Shown here one piece after another: positions 51,088 through 60,835 of a stretch of 64,000 bases of DNA. The notes beneath the pieces are model-generated. The model saw nothing but the letters and a program-made list of their open reading frames with translations. It did not search any database and was not told where the DNA came from. Each line of letters begins with the position of its first letter. Within the stretch, counting starts at the first letter, position 1. A program made the position numbers and the translations under genes. The DNA is taken from positions 1,899,001 through 1,963,000 of the forward strand of contig NZ_JALPKR020000002.1 in NCBI RefSeq assembly GCF_023195515.1. The letters are read 5' to 3'. The stretch comes from Variovorax sp. S12S4 (lineage in GTDB: Bacteria > Pseudomonadota > Gammaproteobacteria > Burkholderiales > Burkholderiaceae_C).

Positions 51088-51810
51088 ATGAACAGCGGCT
51101 TTCCTTCGCCGCACGCGTGGGTGCCGGCCGACGAGCAGATCGGCTGGTACGGCAAGCTGCCCGCGGCCGGGGACTTTCTTTATCGGCGCATGCCACGCGA
51201 GCTGCAGGCCTGGTGGGACCGCTGGATGCAGAACGGACTGGGTTCTTTCAAGCGCTGGCCCGACGCCATGACGCGGCACTACGTTGTCGCGCCAGTGTGG
51301 AACTTTGCGATTCCGGCCACCCAGGGCGTGGACGCGGTGCAGTTCGGCTGCATTGCGCCAAGCTGTGACCGGGTGGGGCGCTACTACCCCGTGTGCGTGA
51401 CGGTGCAGGTGGCGGCATCGGGCTATCGGCCTTCCATGCTCGAAGGCTCGGCCGCGTGGTACTGGCAGTGCGGCACCGCCTTGCTGCAGGCCATTCGCCA
51501 CAGCGTGGCGCCCGACCAGTTCGACCAGCAGGTGCTGGCTGCGGCGCACGGCGGGTTCCAGACCGCGAGCGGCGGCTCGGACGACATCCTGTCGATCCTC
51601 GGGCCTGCGGCCGGCGGCGCCGGCGCGGCGGCGCAGCAGCGGCTGGGCTGGCCCGAGCTTCCGCTGTGCTTCGATGCCTTCGGAAGCACCAGCTACTGGT
51701 GGACCAACCAGGCGGATGGCTCGCCGCTGCGCACCGCCGCGCATGGCGGGGGCCTGAACACGCCATTGTTTTCGAAGTTGTTTTCACAGGGGCATGTGCC
51801 ATGGGCATGA
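51088..51810 (+). CDS. tagF: Type VI secretion-associated protein TagF (PppA-PpkA pathway repressor)
   Basis: 240 residues beginning one base after tssM. TagF motifs: IGWYGKLPAAGDFLYRRMPRELQAWWDRWMQ, YVVAPVWNFAIP, CDRVGRYYPVCV, LGWPELPLCFDAFGSTSYWWTNQ. In Pseudomonas and Agrobacterium TagF represses T6SS assembly after translation by sequestering Fha, in some species fused to PppA. Here it is separate and lies next to ppkA, so it belongs to the threonine-phosphorylation control circuit with PpkA, PppA and TagH. Confidence 0.93.
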   Translation: MNSGFPSPHAWVPADEQIGWYGKLPAAGDFLYRRMPRELQAWWDRWMQNGLGSFKRWPDAMTRHYVVAPVWNFAIPATQGVDAVQFGCIAPSCDRVGRYYPVCVTVQVAASGYRPSMLEGSAAWYWQCGTALLQAIRHSVAPDQFDQQVLAAAHGGFQTASGGSDDILSILGPAAGGAGAAAQQRLGWPELPLCFDAFGSTSYWWTNQADGSPLRTAAHGGGLNTPLFSKLFSQGHVPWA

Positions 51811-51841
51811 GTAATGAGACCCCCGCCGCGGGAGGAGATGC

Positions 51842-53923
51842 ATGACGACCAACGCCAGCAGCACCGCGCCGGCCGATCCACAGGAGCGGCCGCATCCGCT
51901 GGGCACGGGCCACAGGCTGGACGAGTTCGAGCTGCTCGAAGTGATCGGCGAAGGCGGCTTCGGCATCGTCTACCGCGCCTACGACCACTCGCTGCAGCGC
52001 GAGGTGGCCATCAAGGAATACATGCCTTCGATGCTCGCGCGCCGCGTGGGCGACGACAGCGTGCATGTGCGCTCCGACCGGCTCACCGCCACCTTCCAGG
52101 CGGGCCTGCGCAGCTTCATCAACGAGGCGCGCACCCTCGCGCAGTTCAGCCATCCGGCGCTGGTGCGGGTGCATCGCTTCTGGGAGGCGAACAGCACCGC
52201 CTACATGGCCATCCAGCTGTATCGCGGCCGCACGCTGCGCCGCCTGGCCGAGGAAGAGCCGTCGAAGATCACCGAGGCCTGGCTGCTCGGCATGCTGGGC
52301 CCGCTGCTCGGCGCGCTCGAAACGCTGCATCGCAGCCAGTGCTTTCACCGCGACATCGCGCCCGACAACATCTTCATCCAGCAGGACGACCTGCCGGTGC
52401 TGCTCGACTTCGGCGCGGCGCGCAAGTCGATTGCCGACCTGGTCGACGAAGTGGCGGTGATGGTGAAGTCGGGCTATTCGCCCATCGAGCAGTACGCCGA
52501 CGACAACACGTTGCTGCAGGGCGCGTGGACCGATCTTTATGCGCTCGGCGCCGTGCTGTACCGCGCGGTCACGGGGAATCCGCCGCCTTCGGCCGTGGTG
52601 CGCAGCGTGCAGGACGCGTATGTGCCGCTGTCTTCGCTCGGCCGCAGCGACCTGAGCCCGGCGTTCTGCGCCGCGGTCGACCACACGCTGGCGGTGCACA
52701 GCAAGGACCGCACGCAAACCGTGGCGGCGTTCGCGGCCGAGCTGGGCCTGGCCAAGCTCGGCGACACCTATGTGAGCGGGCTGGCGGCGCCGACGGTGAT
52801 TGTTCCTCCACCTGCCAAGGGCGCGCCCGCGGTGGTGCAGGAGCCGCAAAGGGCAGCACCCGCACCGGCACCGGCACCCGCCGTTGTGAAGGAGACCGCT
52901 GCATTGGCCGGCACGGTACGCGCCGAAGCCGCCTCGCCCGAACCGGTCAAGCCCAGGCCGCCGCAGCCCGAGGCCAGCCCGGAGCGGGCTCCCGTGCCCC
53001 CACCCAAGGCCGCCGCACCGCGCGAAACCGCCCCCGCGCGCGCGGCAACGGCCGCTGCCAAGCCGCCGTCTTCGCCCGCCAGGAAATCGTCGCAGCCGCC
53101 ATGGAAGCTGGTCGGCGTGCTGGTGATCGCACTGGTGGCCGTGGGCGGCTGGATCGGCCTGCACCTGAGTTCCGGCCGGCAGGAAACATCGACCGCCATG
53201 GTGCCGGTGCCTCCGCCTTCGGGGCCGATGTCTGCCGATGCGCCACCCCCAGCCGTGCCGCCAGGCGAAAGCGCGCCGGGTGGCAACGTGGCGACCGCAC
53301 CTGGTGGCGCCACGCCGCCCGCGCCGGCGGCCAGTGTGCCGGCCGGTTCGTTGACGCCGCTGGACAACGTGCCGGTGATTGCACCCGCACCTGCGGCGCC
53401 TCCCACGGCGGCCGTGCCGCCCACGGCCACCACACCGGCTACACCGACCACGCCGCCGGAGCCCGCTCTTGCCACCTCCGAAGTCGAAGACTGGAACCTG
53501 GCCCAGGCCGAGAACACGCGCGAAGGCTACGAGGCTTACCTGCGCCGGTACCGCCGCGGCCTGCATGCACGCGAGGCGCGCAACGCCATCGCCGAGCTGA
53601 ACCGGCTCTCGCCCACCATCCCCGCAGCCCCCGGCACCACGCCGACCAATGCGGTTCCCACCGTGGTGGCTGGTGGCGCCACGCCGCCTGCGCCGCCGGC
53701 CGCTCCGCCCGGCAACGGGCGCGTGGTGCTCAACATCCGTCCCTGGGGCCAGGTGTTCGTCGACGGTGCCGACCGCGGCGTGAGCCCGCCGCTCAAGTCA
53801 CTGTCGCTGCGGCCAGGCATCTACAACATCGAAGTGCGCAACGGCGACCTCGATGCGTACCGGCAGCGCGTGACGGTGCAGGACAGCCGCTCGGCGCCTG
53901 TGGTCAGCCACGAGTTCAAGTAG
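51842..53923 (+). CDS. ppkA: T6SS-associated Ser/Thr protein kinase PpkA
   Basis: 693 residues. A Hanks-type kinase domain occupies about 25-300: glycine loop GEGGFGIVYRAYD, VAIKEY (Lys near 58), catalytic HRDIAPDNIF near 169 and DFGAARK near 189. A Pro/Ala-rich stretch precedes one membrane helix at about 421-440 (LVGVLVIALVAVGGWIGLHL). The periplasmic part has another Pro/Ala linker, a short helical EAYLRRYRRGLHAREARNAIAEL segment and a C-terminal PEGA-like domain (VVLNIRPWGQVFVDGADRG). PpkA phosphorylates the FHA protein to trigger secretion. Its 3' end overlaps the convergent MFS gene by eight bases. Confidence 0.94.
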   Translation: MTTNASSTAPADPQERPHPLGTGHRLDEFELLEVIGEGGFGIVYRAYDHSLQREVAIKEYMPSMLARRVGDDSVHVRSDRLTATFQAGLRSFINEARTLAQFSHPALVRVHRFWEANSTAYMAIQLYRGRTLRRLAEEEPSKITEAWLLGMLGPLLGALETLHRSQCFHRDIAPDNIFIQQDDLPVLLDFGAARKSIADLVDEVAVMVKSGYSPIEQYADDNTLLQGAWTDLYALGAVLYRAVTGNPPPSAVVRSVQDAYVPLSSLGRSDLSPAFCAAVDHTLAVHSKDRTQTVAAFAAELGLAKLGDTYVSGLAAPTVIVPPPAKGAPAVVQEPQRAAPAPAPAPAVVKETAALAGTVRAEAASPEPVKPRPPQPEASPERAPVPPPKAAAPRETAPARAATAAAKPPSSPARKSSQPPWKLVGVLVIALVAVGGWIGLHLSSGRQETSTAMVPVPPPSGPMSADAPPPAVPPGESAPGGNVATAPGGATPPAPAASVPAGSLTPLDNVPVIAPAPAAPPTAAVPPTATTPATPTTPPEPALATSEVEDWNLAQAENTREGYEAYLRRYRRGLHAREARNAIAELNRLSPTIPAAPGTTPTNAVPTVVAGGATPPAPPAAPPGNGRVVLNIRPWGQVFVDGADRGVSPPLKSLSLRPGIYNIEVRNGDLDAYRQRVTVQDSRSAPVVSHEFK

Positions 53924-55148
53924 CAGGCGTGCCCGGCACGCGGCGCCAGCGCTGCGCGCCGACCAGTGCCAGCACCGCGATGACGCTGGCCGCCAGCAGC
54001 ACCCAGAGGCCCAGCGTGTAGCCGGTGCCCGGCTGCCACAGCACGCCGAGCATCAGCGGCGCCGGGGCACGGGCGACGGCGCTCGGCAGGCCCAGCGCAC
54101 CGTTGAGCGTGGCGACGTGATCGCGGTTCACGTATTGAGCAATCGCGGTGCCCTTCACGATGGTGAGCATGCCGTTGCCCATGCCGTAGAAAAACACGAA
54201 CAGCAGCGCCGCGCCCGGATGGCCCGCGCCCGCAAGCAATGCGAGCAGGCCGAGCGGAATCAGGCAAGGAATCAGCCGGTTCGCCAGATGCAGGTCGAAG
54301 TGGTGCTCGAAGAAATAAAGTAACGCGCGCCCCAGCACCTGCACCAGCCCGATGCTCGCGGGCACGGCAATGGCCCACGATTCGCTGAGCCCCGCGCCGC
54401 GCAGCAGGCTCACCATGTGCGGCGGCAACGCGGCCGTGACCGCCATCAGCAACACGGTGAAAACGCCCACCAGCAGGAACGGGGCGGTGCGCATGTAGTG
54501 GCTGGCGGGCGCAACGGCCGCGGCTTCGCCTGCGCGGGGCCGCCCGGCTTTCGAACCCGCCGCGGGAGCGGGCGCATGCCGCAGCACCCGCGCATGCAGC
54601 GGCGCGCAAATGAAAAGGTGAATGGCCGCGAGCACCCACAGCGCGTGCCGCCAGCCCAGCTCCGCAATGAGCCAGGCCACCAGCGGAATGAACACCGTGC
54701 TGGCCAGCCCGCCGAGAAAAGTCAGCGTGATGATCGCGCGGCGAAAGTCATGCGGAAAGCGCCGCGTGACGATGGAGAACGCAGGGCTGTAGAGCGTGGC
54801 CGCCAGCCCCGCGCCGAGCAGCGTCCAGGCCGCGTAGAAGCCCAGGGCGCTGTGCACCATGCTCTGGAGCAGTAGGCCGGCCACGATGACCAGCGAGCCG
54901 CCCGTCATTACCGCCCGCTCATGGCCGCGGTCGATCCAGCGGCCCACCGGCCATGCCAGTGCGCCTTCGGCCAGCAGCGCAAGGCTGAACGCCAGCGACG
55001 ACTGCGCCCGGCTCAATCCCAGCTCGCGTTCGACCGGCTCCATCAGCAGCGCGAAGCCATAGAAGACGCTGCCCCAGGTGATGAGCTGGCCGAGCGAAAG
55101 CCAGCCCACCATGCGGCGGTTGTAGAGCGTGGGGGCGGGTGGGTTCAC
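53916..55148 (-). CDS. Major facilitator superfamily transporter
   Basis: 410 residues with 12 predicted helices and a central cytoplasmic loop (about 190-215, rich in Ala, Arg and Gly). MFS loop motifs include VGRWIDRGHERAVMTGG after helix 2 and a weaker copy in the second half. Sequence such as LITWGSVFYGFALLMEPVERELG and TRRFPHDFRRAIITLTFLGGLAS is of the monocarboxylate-like or general permease type. I cannot assign a substrate. It is convergent with ppkA and probably not part of the T6SS. Confidence 0.85.
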   Translation of the reverse strand: MNPPAPTLYNRRMVGWLSLGQLITWGSVFYGFALLMEPVERELGLSRAQSSLAFSLALLAEGALAWPVGRWIDRGHERAVMTGGSLVIVAGLLLQSMVHSALGFYAAWTLLGAGLAATLYSPAFSIVTRRFPHDFRRAIITLTFLGGLASTVFIPLVAWLIAELGWRHALWVLAAIHLFICAPLHARVLRHAPAPAAGSKAGRPRAGEAAAVAPASHYMRTAPFLLVGVFTVLLMAVTAALPPHMVSLLRGAGLSESWAIAVPASIGLVQVLGRALLYFFEHHFDLHLANRLIPCLIPLGLLALLAGAGHPGAALLFVFFYGMGNGMLTIVKGTAIAQYVNRDHVATLNGALGLPSAVARAPAPLMLGVLWQPGTGYTLGLWVLLAASVIAVLALVGAQRWRRVPGTPAT

Positions 55149-55149
55149 T

Positions 55150-55200
55150 GCCTGTCAATTTCGCAAACCCCGACGGTACTGCACCGCCTCCGCCACGTGG
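55150..55200 (-). repeat. Duplicate of the comM 3' end (possible attachment-site remnant)
   Basis: On the minus strand this reads HVAEAVQYRRGLRN followed by a stop, the same as the comM C-terminus at 55983-56027 (HVAEAVQYRRGLKN). A 29-base core is shared (55168-55196 and 55996-56024) with one mismatch. The two copies flank about 800 bases containing a lipoprotein gene. Duplication of a gene's 3' end around an insert is typical of site-specific integration; no integrase remains. The rest of the stretch to 55421 shows nothing else I can name. Confidence 0.65.
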
Positions 55201-55421
55201 GGAGGATCACGGATTCGGAGCCGGGCACCTTGTCATGCACGGGCCGTAACCAGCCTGAAGTCTGGCCATTGCGGATCGCGAGAAACAGCTGGACCAGATG
55301 AGGGGCCTCAGGTTCGCAATTGCCGAACGTCAGGATCCGCGTGTCGCATTACGGCGCTCTTGTGCGCCCGCATCCGGGGCGCGTCCTATCGAGGAGATAG
55401 CTTGTGCGCCGCTTTCCGGAA

Positions 55422-55943
55422 TCAAAGATCCTGTCGTCGCTTGCACGCTTTGCGACCAATCCACGCATCTCTGAATGCAGGCTCGAGCGGCAAAAGCGTT
55501 GATGAGCCTGCGGTTATTTCCGAAACCGTCAGCGCACACTGCATGCCTAGAACTCGCCCATTCAGCACGTATTGCGCACCTGCCGTCGTCGCATGAAATG
55601 AAGCAGACACATTGCACGTCATCACCCCGGAATCACGGGCGTAGCCGATGAGGATGTCCTTGTTTATCGGGATCTTGTACCTGACCTCACTGCGCTCTTG
55701 AGTGGCTGGCTCGGGTTTGACGAAGTTGCCACAGCCTTGTTCGTTCGCGATTGCGAAATTCAATGTCGTGGAGCCGACGCTTCCTGGCCGCCAACTCGTG
55801 ATTCTTGAAGGGACAACCAGTGTCGCGAATGGTTGTCCATCTTCGACAGGTACGTATGGTGCGAACGACGCGCAGCCACCCAGCAAAGCGGCCATCACGG
55901 TGGTCAAGACTTGTTTCAAGCGATCTCCGCTAAGCAGTTGCAT
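55422..55943 (-). CDS. Putative lipoprotein between two comM 3' ends
   Basis: 173 residues with a lipoprotein signal: LKQVLTTVMAALLGGC, lipidated Cys24, then ASFAPYVPVEDGQ. The mature part is beta-rich (FATLVVPSRITSWRPG, STTLNFAIANEQGCG, VRYKIPINKDILIGYARDSG, ASFHATTAGAQYVLNGRVLG) with several Cys residues. I do not recognise the family. Its base composition is less GC-rich than neighbours, in keeping with acquired DNA. It is a single gene, flanked by the comM 3' end and its copy. Confidence 0.6.
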   Translation of the reverse strand: MQLLSGDRLKQVLTTVMAALLGGCASFAPYVPVEDGQPFATLVVPSRITSWRPGSVGSTTLNFAIANEQGCGNFVKPEPATQERSEVRYKIPINKDILIGYARDSGVMTCNVSASFHATTAGAQYVLNGRVLGMQCALTVSEITAGSSTLLPLEPAFRDAWIGRKACKRRQDL

Positions 55944-55982
55944 TCCATTTACACAATCGATTGTGGCGAATCATTATTGGGA

Positions 55983-57831
55983 TCAGTTTTTCAACCCCCG
56001 ACGGTACTGCACAGCCTCCGCCACATGCACAGCCTGCACCGATTCGGCGCCGGCCAGGTCGGCGACCGTGCGCGCCACCTTGAGCGCGCGGTGCGTGCTG
56101 CGCGCCGACCAGCCGAGCTTGGCTGCGGCGTTGACCATGAACTTGCGCGCGGCCTCGTCCAGCGCGGCGTGCTGGTCGATGGCGCCGGCCTGCAGTGCCT
56201 GGTTCGGGCTGCCTTGGCGCTGCACCGCAAAGTTGCGCGCGGCGACCACGCGGGCGCGGATGCTGCCGGTCGCCTCGCCGGCCGGCGCACCGAGCAGTTG
56301 GTGCGCCGATACCGCGGGCACTTCGATGTGCAGGTCGATGCGATCGAGCAGAGGGCCGCTGAGCTTGCTCTGGTAGCGCGAAACCTGGTGTAGGGATTCA
56401 GAATTAGACAACCCGGCGCTTAAGAAAAATCAGGCACTTACGCAGTAAGTGTGAGTTTGCAGTTCGGTCTGCGCTTCAAAGTTAGCTGGCTTTTCCCATC
56501 GGCGGATCAAAGTTACTTGCCCCCTGATTACGGGGTAAGTTGAAGAGTGACGGCATTCAGCAGCAAAGCGATTCCTGAATGATTTTCTCCTCACCCTAAC
56601 GGTGCAGAGCACTGTCGAGATGCAGCGCATGCCGCACAAGTGAAATCCAAGGGTGCTGTATTCGCCGATCTCTGACCGACTTCACCTGGTCTGGCGTGCA
56701 GCGGCAGGCTTTCAGCGCCGAACCCTGGTAGCCGCAAGGGCAGGGGTTCATGGCCGCGATGAGCTGGAAGCGCGCGGGAAACTCGGCGCGCCGGGCGGCC
56801 CGCGCAATGGTGATGGTGCCGGTTTCGAGCGGCTCGCGCAGCGCCTCGAGGGCGGACCTTGCGAACTCCGGAAACTCGTCGAGAAAGAGAACGCCGTGGT
56901 GCGCCTGCGAGATTTCGCCCGGCCGCGGAGGGGAGCCGCCGCCCACCAGCGCCACCGCGCTGGACGTGTGGTGCGGCGCAGAGGTCGGCCGGCTCATCCA
57001 TCGCTCGGTCGAAAAGCTGCCGCCCAGGCTGGCGACCGCCGCGGTCTCCAGCGCCTCGTCGATGCTCATGGGCGGCAGCAGCCCGGCAAAGCGCTGCGCC
57101 AGCATCGACTTGCCCGAGCCCGGCTCGCCGACCATCAGCAGGCTGTGCCCGCCGGCGGCGGCAATTTCCAGCGCGCGCTTGGCACTCGCATGGCCTTTCA
57201 CGTCGGCCAAGTCGGCATACAGGGGCGCGGCGCCGGCCGCCGCGGCGTGGATGCGGGCCCAGCCGTCCGCACTGGGCGGCACGGCCGGTTCGGACGACTG
57301 CGCCGCGGCACCTTCGGGCATGAAGCGCTGCACCACATCGAGCAGGTGCCTGGCGCCGTACACCTCGCCGCCGGGCACCAGGGCCGCTTCTTTTGCGCTT
57401 TCGGTAGGCAGCACCAGCCGTGTCGCGATGCCGCGGGTGTGCAGCGCAAGCGCCATGGCCAGCGCGCCGCGCACGGGCCGGAGCTCGCCTGAAAGGGAGA
57501 GCTCGCCGGCAAACTCGTGCCCCGCGAGGCCGGCGGCCTGGATCTGCCCGCTGGCGGCCAGGATGCCGAGCGCAATGGGCAGGTCGAACCGGCCGGAGTC
57601 CTTGGGCAGGTCTGCCGGCGCCAGGTTGACTGTGATCCGTTTGTTATTCGGAAACTCGAGGCCGGCGTTCTGGATGGCCGAGCGCACGCGCTCGCGCGCT
57701 TCCTTGACTTCGGTTTCGGCCAGCCCGACCAGCGTAAAACTGGGCAGGCCGTTCGCCAGATGCACCTCGACCGTGACACTGGCCGCTTCCAGCCCAAGCA
57801 AAGCGCGGCTTTGCACCAAAGACAAGCTCAT
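55983..57831 (-). pseudogene. comM: comM (YifB/Mg-chelatase-like DNA-branch-migration helicase) disrupted by an insertion
   Basis: Start ATG 57831 (MSLSLVQSRALLGLEAASVTVEVHLA). The Lon-like N-terminal domain and AAA+ core are intact: Walker A GEPGSGKSMLAQRFAGLLPP, HHGVLFLDEFPEF, AAMNPCPCGYQG, CRCTPDQV. The frame then enters foreign DNA and stops at 56596. The remaining C-terminus (SRYQSKLSGPLLDRIDLHIEVPAV through HVAEAVQYRRGLKN) resumes beyond a 294-base insert. ComM promotes branch migration during natural transformation. The disrupted product would lack the second half of the AAA+ domain, so transformation-linked recombination may be reduced. Confidence 0.88.
56390..56683. mobile_element. 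294-bp non-autonomous insertion in comM with 7-bp target duplication
   Basis: ACCTGGT occurs at 56383-56389 and again at 56684-56690, and removing one copy plus the 294 bases between restores the comM reading frame exactly. The ends share an imperfect inverted repeat: GTAGGGATTCAGAATTAG at the left and, reading inward from the right, GAAGTCGGTCAGAGATCG, both with TCAGA at positions 9-13. Inside, CAAAGTTA appears twice about 30 bases apart. There is no transposase gene. It looks like a MITE or an internally deleted IS, perhaps IS21-like; the family is uncertain. Confidence 0.75.
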
Positions 57832-57983
57832 TCTTATTACTCTCCCCATTATGGTGCGCCCGTTTTTGGTCGGGCTTGTGCACCGCGGCGCCCGGAAGGG
57901 CGTCGCACCTGAACACTCTTGTAACTTTTCAAGCGGATTGCGGATGACGGGCCGCCGCCTCTCGGCTGGAAGAACGAGCACTT

Positions 57984-57999
57984 TGGCACGCTCCCTGCT
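57984..57999 (+). promoter_or_regulatory. Sigma-54 promoter of the porin-glnK-amtB operon
   Basis: TGGCACGCTCCCTGCT matches the -24/-12 consensus TGGCAC-N5-TTGCW with one mismatch and the required ten bases between GG (57985-57986) and GC (57997-57998). Transcription would start near 58010, about 35 bases before the TorF-like ATG. Upstream GGTGCG and TGCACC half-sites (57862 and 57888 areas) could belong to NtrC but are not in a canonical arrangement. Confidence 0.78.
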
Positions 58000-58045
58000 A
58001 TGAGACGGTGTCCCCCAACTATCCAACCAACTCCGAGGAGTCTCG

Positions 58046-58870
58046 ATGATGCACCGTAAATTCGCCCAGGCAGTGGCCGTGGCCGGCCTTGCAGTCCTGC
58101 CGATGCTGGCGAGCGCCCAGCTCTCGGGGAATGTGGCCCTGACCAGCAACTACAAGTTCCGCGGCCAGGACCAGGACATGATCGGGAACAACGACTACGC
58201 CAAGACCAAGGGCTTCAAGCCCGCCATCCAGGGCGGCTTCGACTACGCCTTCGGCGAAAGCGGCTTCTATGTGGGCAACTGGAACTCCAGCGTCAACTGG
58301 CTCCAGGGCAACAGCATCGAGAGCGACCTCTACGGCGGCTACAAGTTCAAGGCCGGCCCGTTCGACCTGGACGTGGGCGCGCTGACCTACATCTACCCGG
58401 GCAACTCCATCGGCAACACCACCGAGCTGTACGGCGCGGGCACCTGGGCCGACGAAGCCATCGGCTCGTTCACCCTGAAGTACTCGCACACGGTCTCCAA
58501 GGACTACTTCGGCTACGCCGGCTACAAGTCGGGCTCGGGCCTGAAGGGCCGCAACACCGGCTACCTGAACCTGGCCTATAGCAAGGAAATCGTGCCCAAG
58601 CTCACGCTGAAGGCGGCCGTGGGCTACACGCACATGTCCAGCGACATCCGCAGCCTGGGCTACAAGAGCTACGTGGACTACAACGTGGGCGTGTCGTATG
58701 ACTTCGGCAACGGCCTGGCACTGGCCGGCTCGGTGCAGGGCGCCAACAAGAAGAGCTCTTACCTCGCGCTGAGCAACCCGGGCGTGGACTTCGGCTTCGG
58801 CCCGATCGGCGAGCAGTACTACTCGCCCAACAAGGCGCGCTTCATCGTTACGCTCAGCAAGACCCTGTAA
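58046..58870 (+). CDS. TorF-family putative outer-membrane porin
   Basis: 274 residues, with GAGGAG five bases before ATG 58046. A signal peptide ends at ASA (about residue 24). The mature protein begins QLSGNVALTSNYKFRGQDQD, the hallmark of the TorF/gcw_chp family, and consists of alternating amphipathic beta strands (GFDYAFGESGFYVGNWNSS, SDLYGGYKFKAGPFDLDVG, FTLKYSHTVSKDYFGYAGYKS), ending in KARFIVTLSKTL with a C-terminal leucine. It lies 69 bases upstream of glnK under a sigma-54 promoter, which suggests uptake of a nitrogen source; the solute is unknown. Confidence 0.88.
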   Translation: MMHRKFAQAVAVAGLAVLPMLASAQLSGNVALTSNYKFRGQDQDMIGNNDYAKTKGFKPAIQGGFDYAFGESGFYVGNWNSSVNWLQGNSIESDLYGGYKFKAGPFDLDVGALTYIYPGNSIGNTTELYGAGTWADEAIGSFTLKYSHTVSKDYFGYAGYKSGSGLKGRNTGYLNLAYSKEIVPKLTLKAAVGYTHMSSDIRSLGYKSYVDYNVGVSYDFGNGLALAGSVQGANKKSSYLALSNPGVDFGFGPIGEQYYSPNKARFIVTLSKTL

Positions 58871-59278
<408 letters not shown>

Positions 59279-59299
59279 TCAGCCCGGAAAAAAACAACC

Positions 59300-60835
59300 A
59301 TGAAAAAACTGCTTGTTTCTCTTGCGCTCGGCTTGAGCGTGCTCGCTGCCGGCACCGCCTCGTTCGCACAGGCGCCGGCGGCTGAAGCGCCGGCTGCCAC
59401 GGCACCGGCTGCAACCGCCCCGGCTCCCGCTGCAGCCCCCGCGGCCGCGGCACCTGCCGCCGCCCCCGCTGCTGCTGCCGAAGCAGCACCCGCCGCGGCT
59501 CCCGCTCCTTCGTTCAACAAGGGTGACACCAGCTGGATGATGCTGTCCACGCTGCTCGTCATCATGATGACCATTCCCGGCCTGGCGCTGTTCTACGGCG
59601 GCCTGGTCCGCAGCAAGAACATGCTGTCGGTGCTCATGCAGGTGATGGTCACCTTCTCGCTGATCGTCGTGCTGTGGCTCATCTATGGCTACAGCCTGGC
59701 GTTCACCGAGGGGAATGCCTTCATCGGCGGCTTCGACCGGCTCTTCATGAAGGGCGTGTTCGATCCGGCCACCGGCGTGTTCGCGCCCGGCGCCACCTTC
59801 AGCAAGGGTGTGTACATCCCCGAGCTGCTGTTCGCCGCCTTCCAGGCCACGTTCGCCGGCATCACCTGCTGCCTGATCGTGGGTGCCTTTGCAGAGCGCG
59901 CCAAGTTCTCGGCCGTGCTGCTGTTCATGGTGATCTGGTTCACCTTCAGCTATGCGCCGCTGGCCCACATGGTCTGGTTCTGGCTTGGCCCTGACGCCTA
60001 CACCGCCGCCAACGTGGTGGATGCCAACAACGCCAAGGCCGGCCTGATCTGGCAATGGGGCGCGCTCGACTTCGCGGGCGGCACCGTGGTGCACATCAAT
60101 GCAGCCGTTGCAGGCCTGGTCGGCGCGTACGTCATCGGCAAGCGCGTCGGCTACGGCAAGGAAGCCTTCACGCCTCACTCGCTCACGCTCACCATGGTCG
60201 GCGCCTCGCTGCTGTGGGTCGGCTGGTTCGGCTTCAACGCAGGTTCGGCCCTCGAAGCCGGCACCAGCGCCGTGCTCGCCTTCATGAACACCTTTACCGC
60301 CACCGCAGCCGCCGTGCTTGCATGGTGCATCGGTGAAGCGCTGATGCGCGGCAAGGCCTCGATGCTGGGTGCCGCTTCGGGCGCCGTTGCAGGCCTCGTG
60401 GCCATCACCCCGGCCGCCGGCAATGTCGGCCTGATGGGCGCCATCATCATCGGCTTCATCGCCGGCTTCGCCTGCCTCTGGGGCGTCAACGGCCTCAAGA
60501 AGCTGCTCGGCGCGGACGACTCGCTCGACGTGTTCGGCGTGCACGGTGTCGGCGGTATCGTCGGCGCGCTGCTCACCGGCGTGTTCAACACCCAGGCTCT
60601 CGGCGGCCCCGGCCTCGTGGGCGACTGGGTCACGGCCAGCATCGTCTCCAACGGCATCGGTGCGCAGGTCTGGATTCAGCTCAAGGGCGTGCTGCTGACC
60701 ATCGTCTGGTCTGGCGTGGTGGCGTTCATCGCCTTCAAGATCGCCGACCTCACCATCGGCCTGCGTGTGTCGGAAGAAGAAGAGCGCGAAGGCCTCGACA
60801 TCTCCTCGCACGGCGAGACCGCATACAACAGGTAA
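59300..60835 (+). CDS. amtB: Ammonium transporter AmtB with Ala/Pro-rich N-terminal extension
   Basis: 511 residues. A signal peptide (KKLLVSLALGLSVLAAGTASFA) is followed by about 47 residues of almost pure Ala and Pro (24-70), then the 11-helix channel starting FNKGDTSWMMLSTLLVIMMTIPGLALFYGGLVRSKN. Channel hallmarks include AFAERAKFSAVLLFMVIWFTF, GGTVVHINAAVAGLVGAY (twin-His region), NPA-like TITPAAGNV and HGVGGIVGALLTGVF. It conducts ammonium across the inner membrane under GlnK control, 21 bases downstream of glnK. The Ala/Pro spacer is longer than usual and would sit in the periplasm. Confidence 0.96.
   Translation: MKKLLVSLALGLSVLAAGTASFAQAPAAEAPAATAPAATAPAPAAAPAAAAPAAAPAAAAEAAPAAAPAPSFNKGDTSWMMLSTLLVIMMTIPGLALFYGGLVRSKNMLSVLMQVMVTFSLIVVLWLIYGYSLAFTEGNAFIGGFDRLFMKGVFDPATGVFAPGATFSKGVYIPELLFAAFQATFAGITCCLIVGAFAERAKFSAVLLFMVIWFTFSYAPLAHMVWFWLGPDAYTAANVVDANNAKAGLIWQWGALDFAGGTVVHINAAVAGLVGAYVIGKRVGYGKEAFTPHSLTLTMVGASLLWVGWFGFNAGSALEAGTSAVLAFMNTFTATAAAVLAWCIGEALMRGKASMLGAASGAVAGLVAITPAAGNVGLMGAIIIGFIAGFACLWGVNGLKKLLGADDSLDVFGVHGVGGIVGALLTGVFNTQALGGPGLVGDWVTASIVSNGIGAQVWIQLKGVLLTIVWSGVVAFIAFKIADLTIGLRVSEEEEREGLDISSHGETAYNR

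Noticed and set aside
55129..55596. 155-codon plus-strand frame overlapping the lipoprotein gene
   Set aside because: Composition is Arg/Ser/Cys-rich, no motif; the minus-strand lipoprotein with a clear lipobox is the better call.
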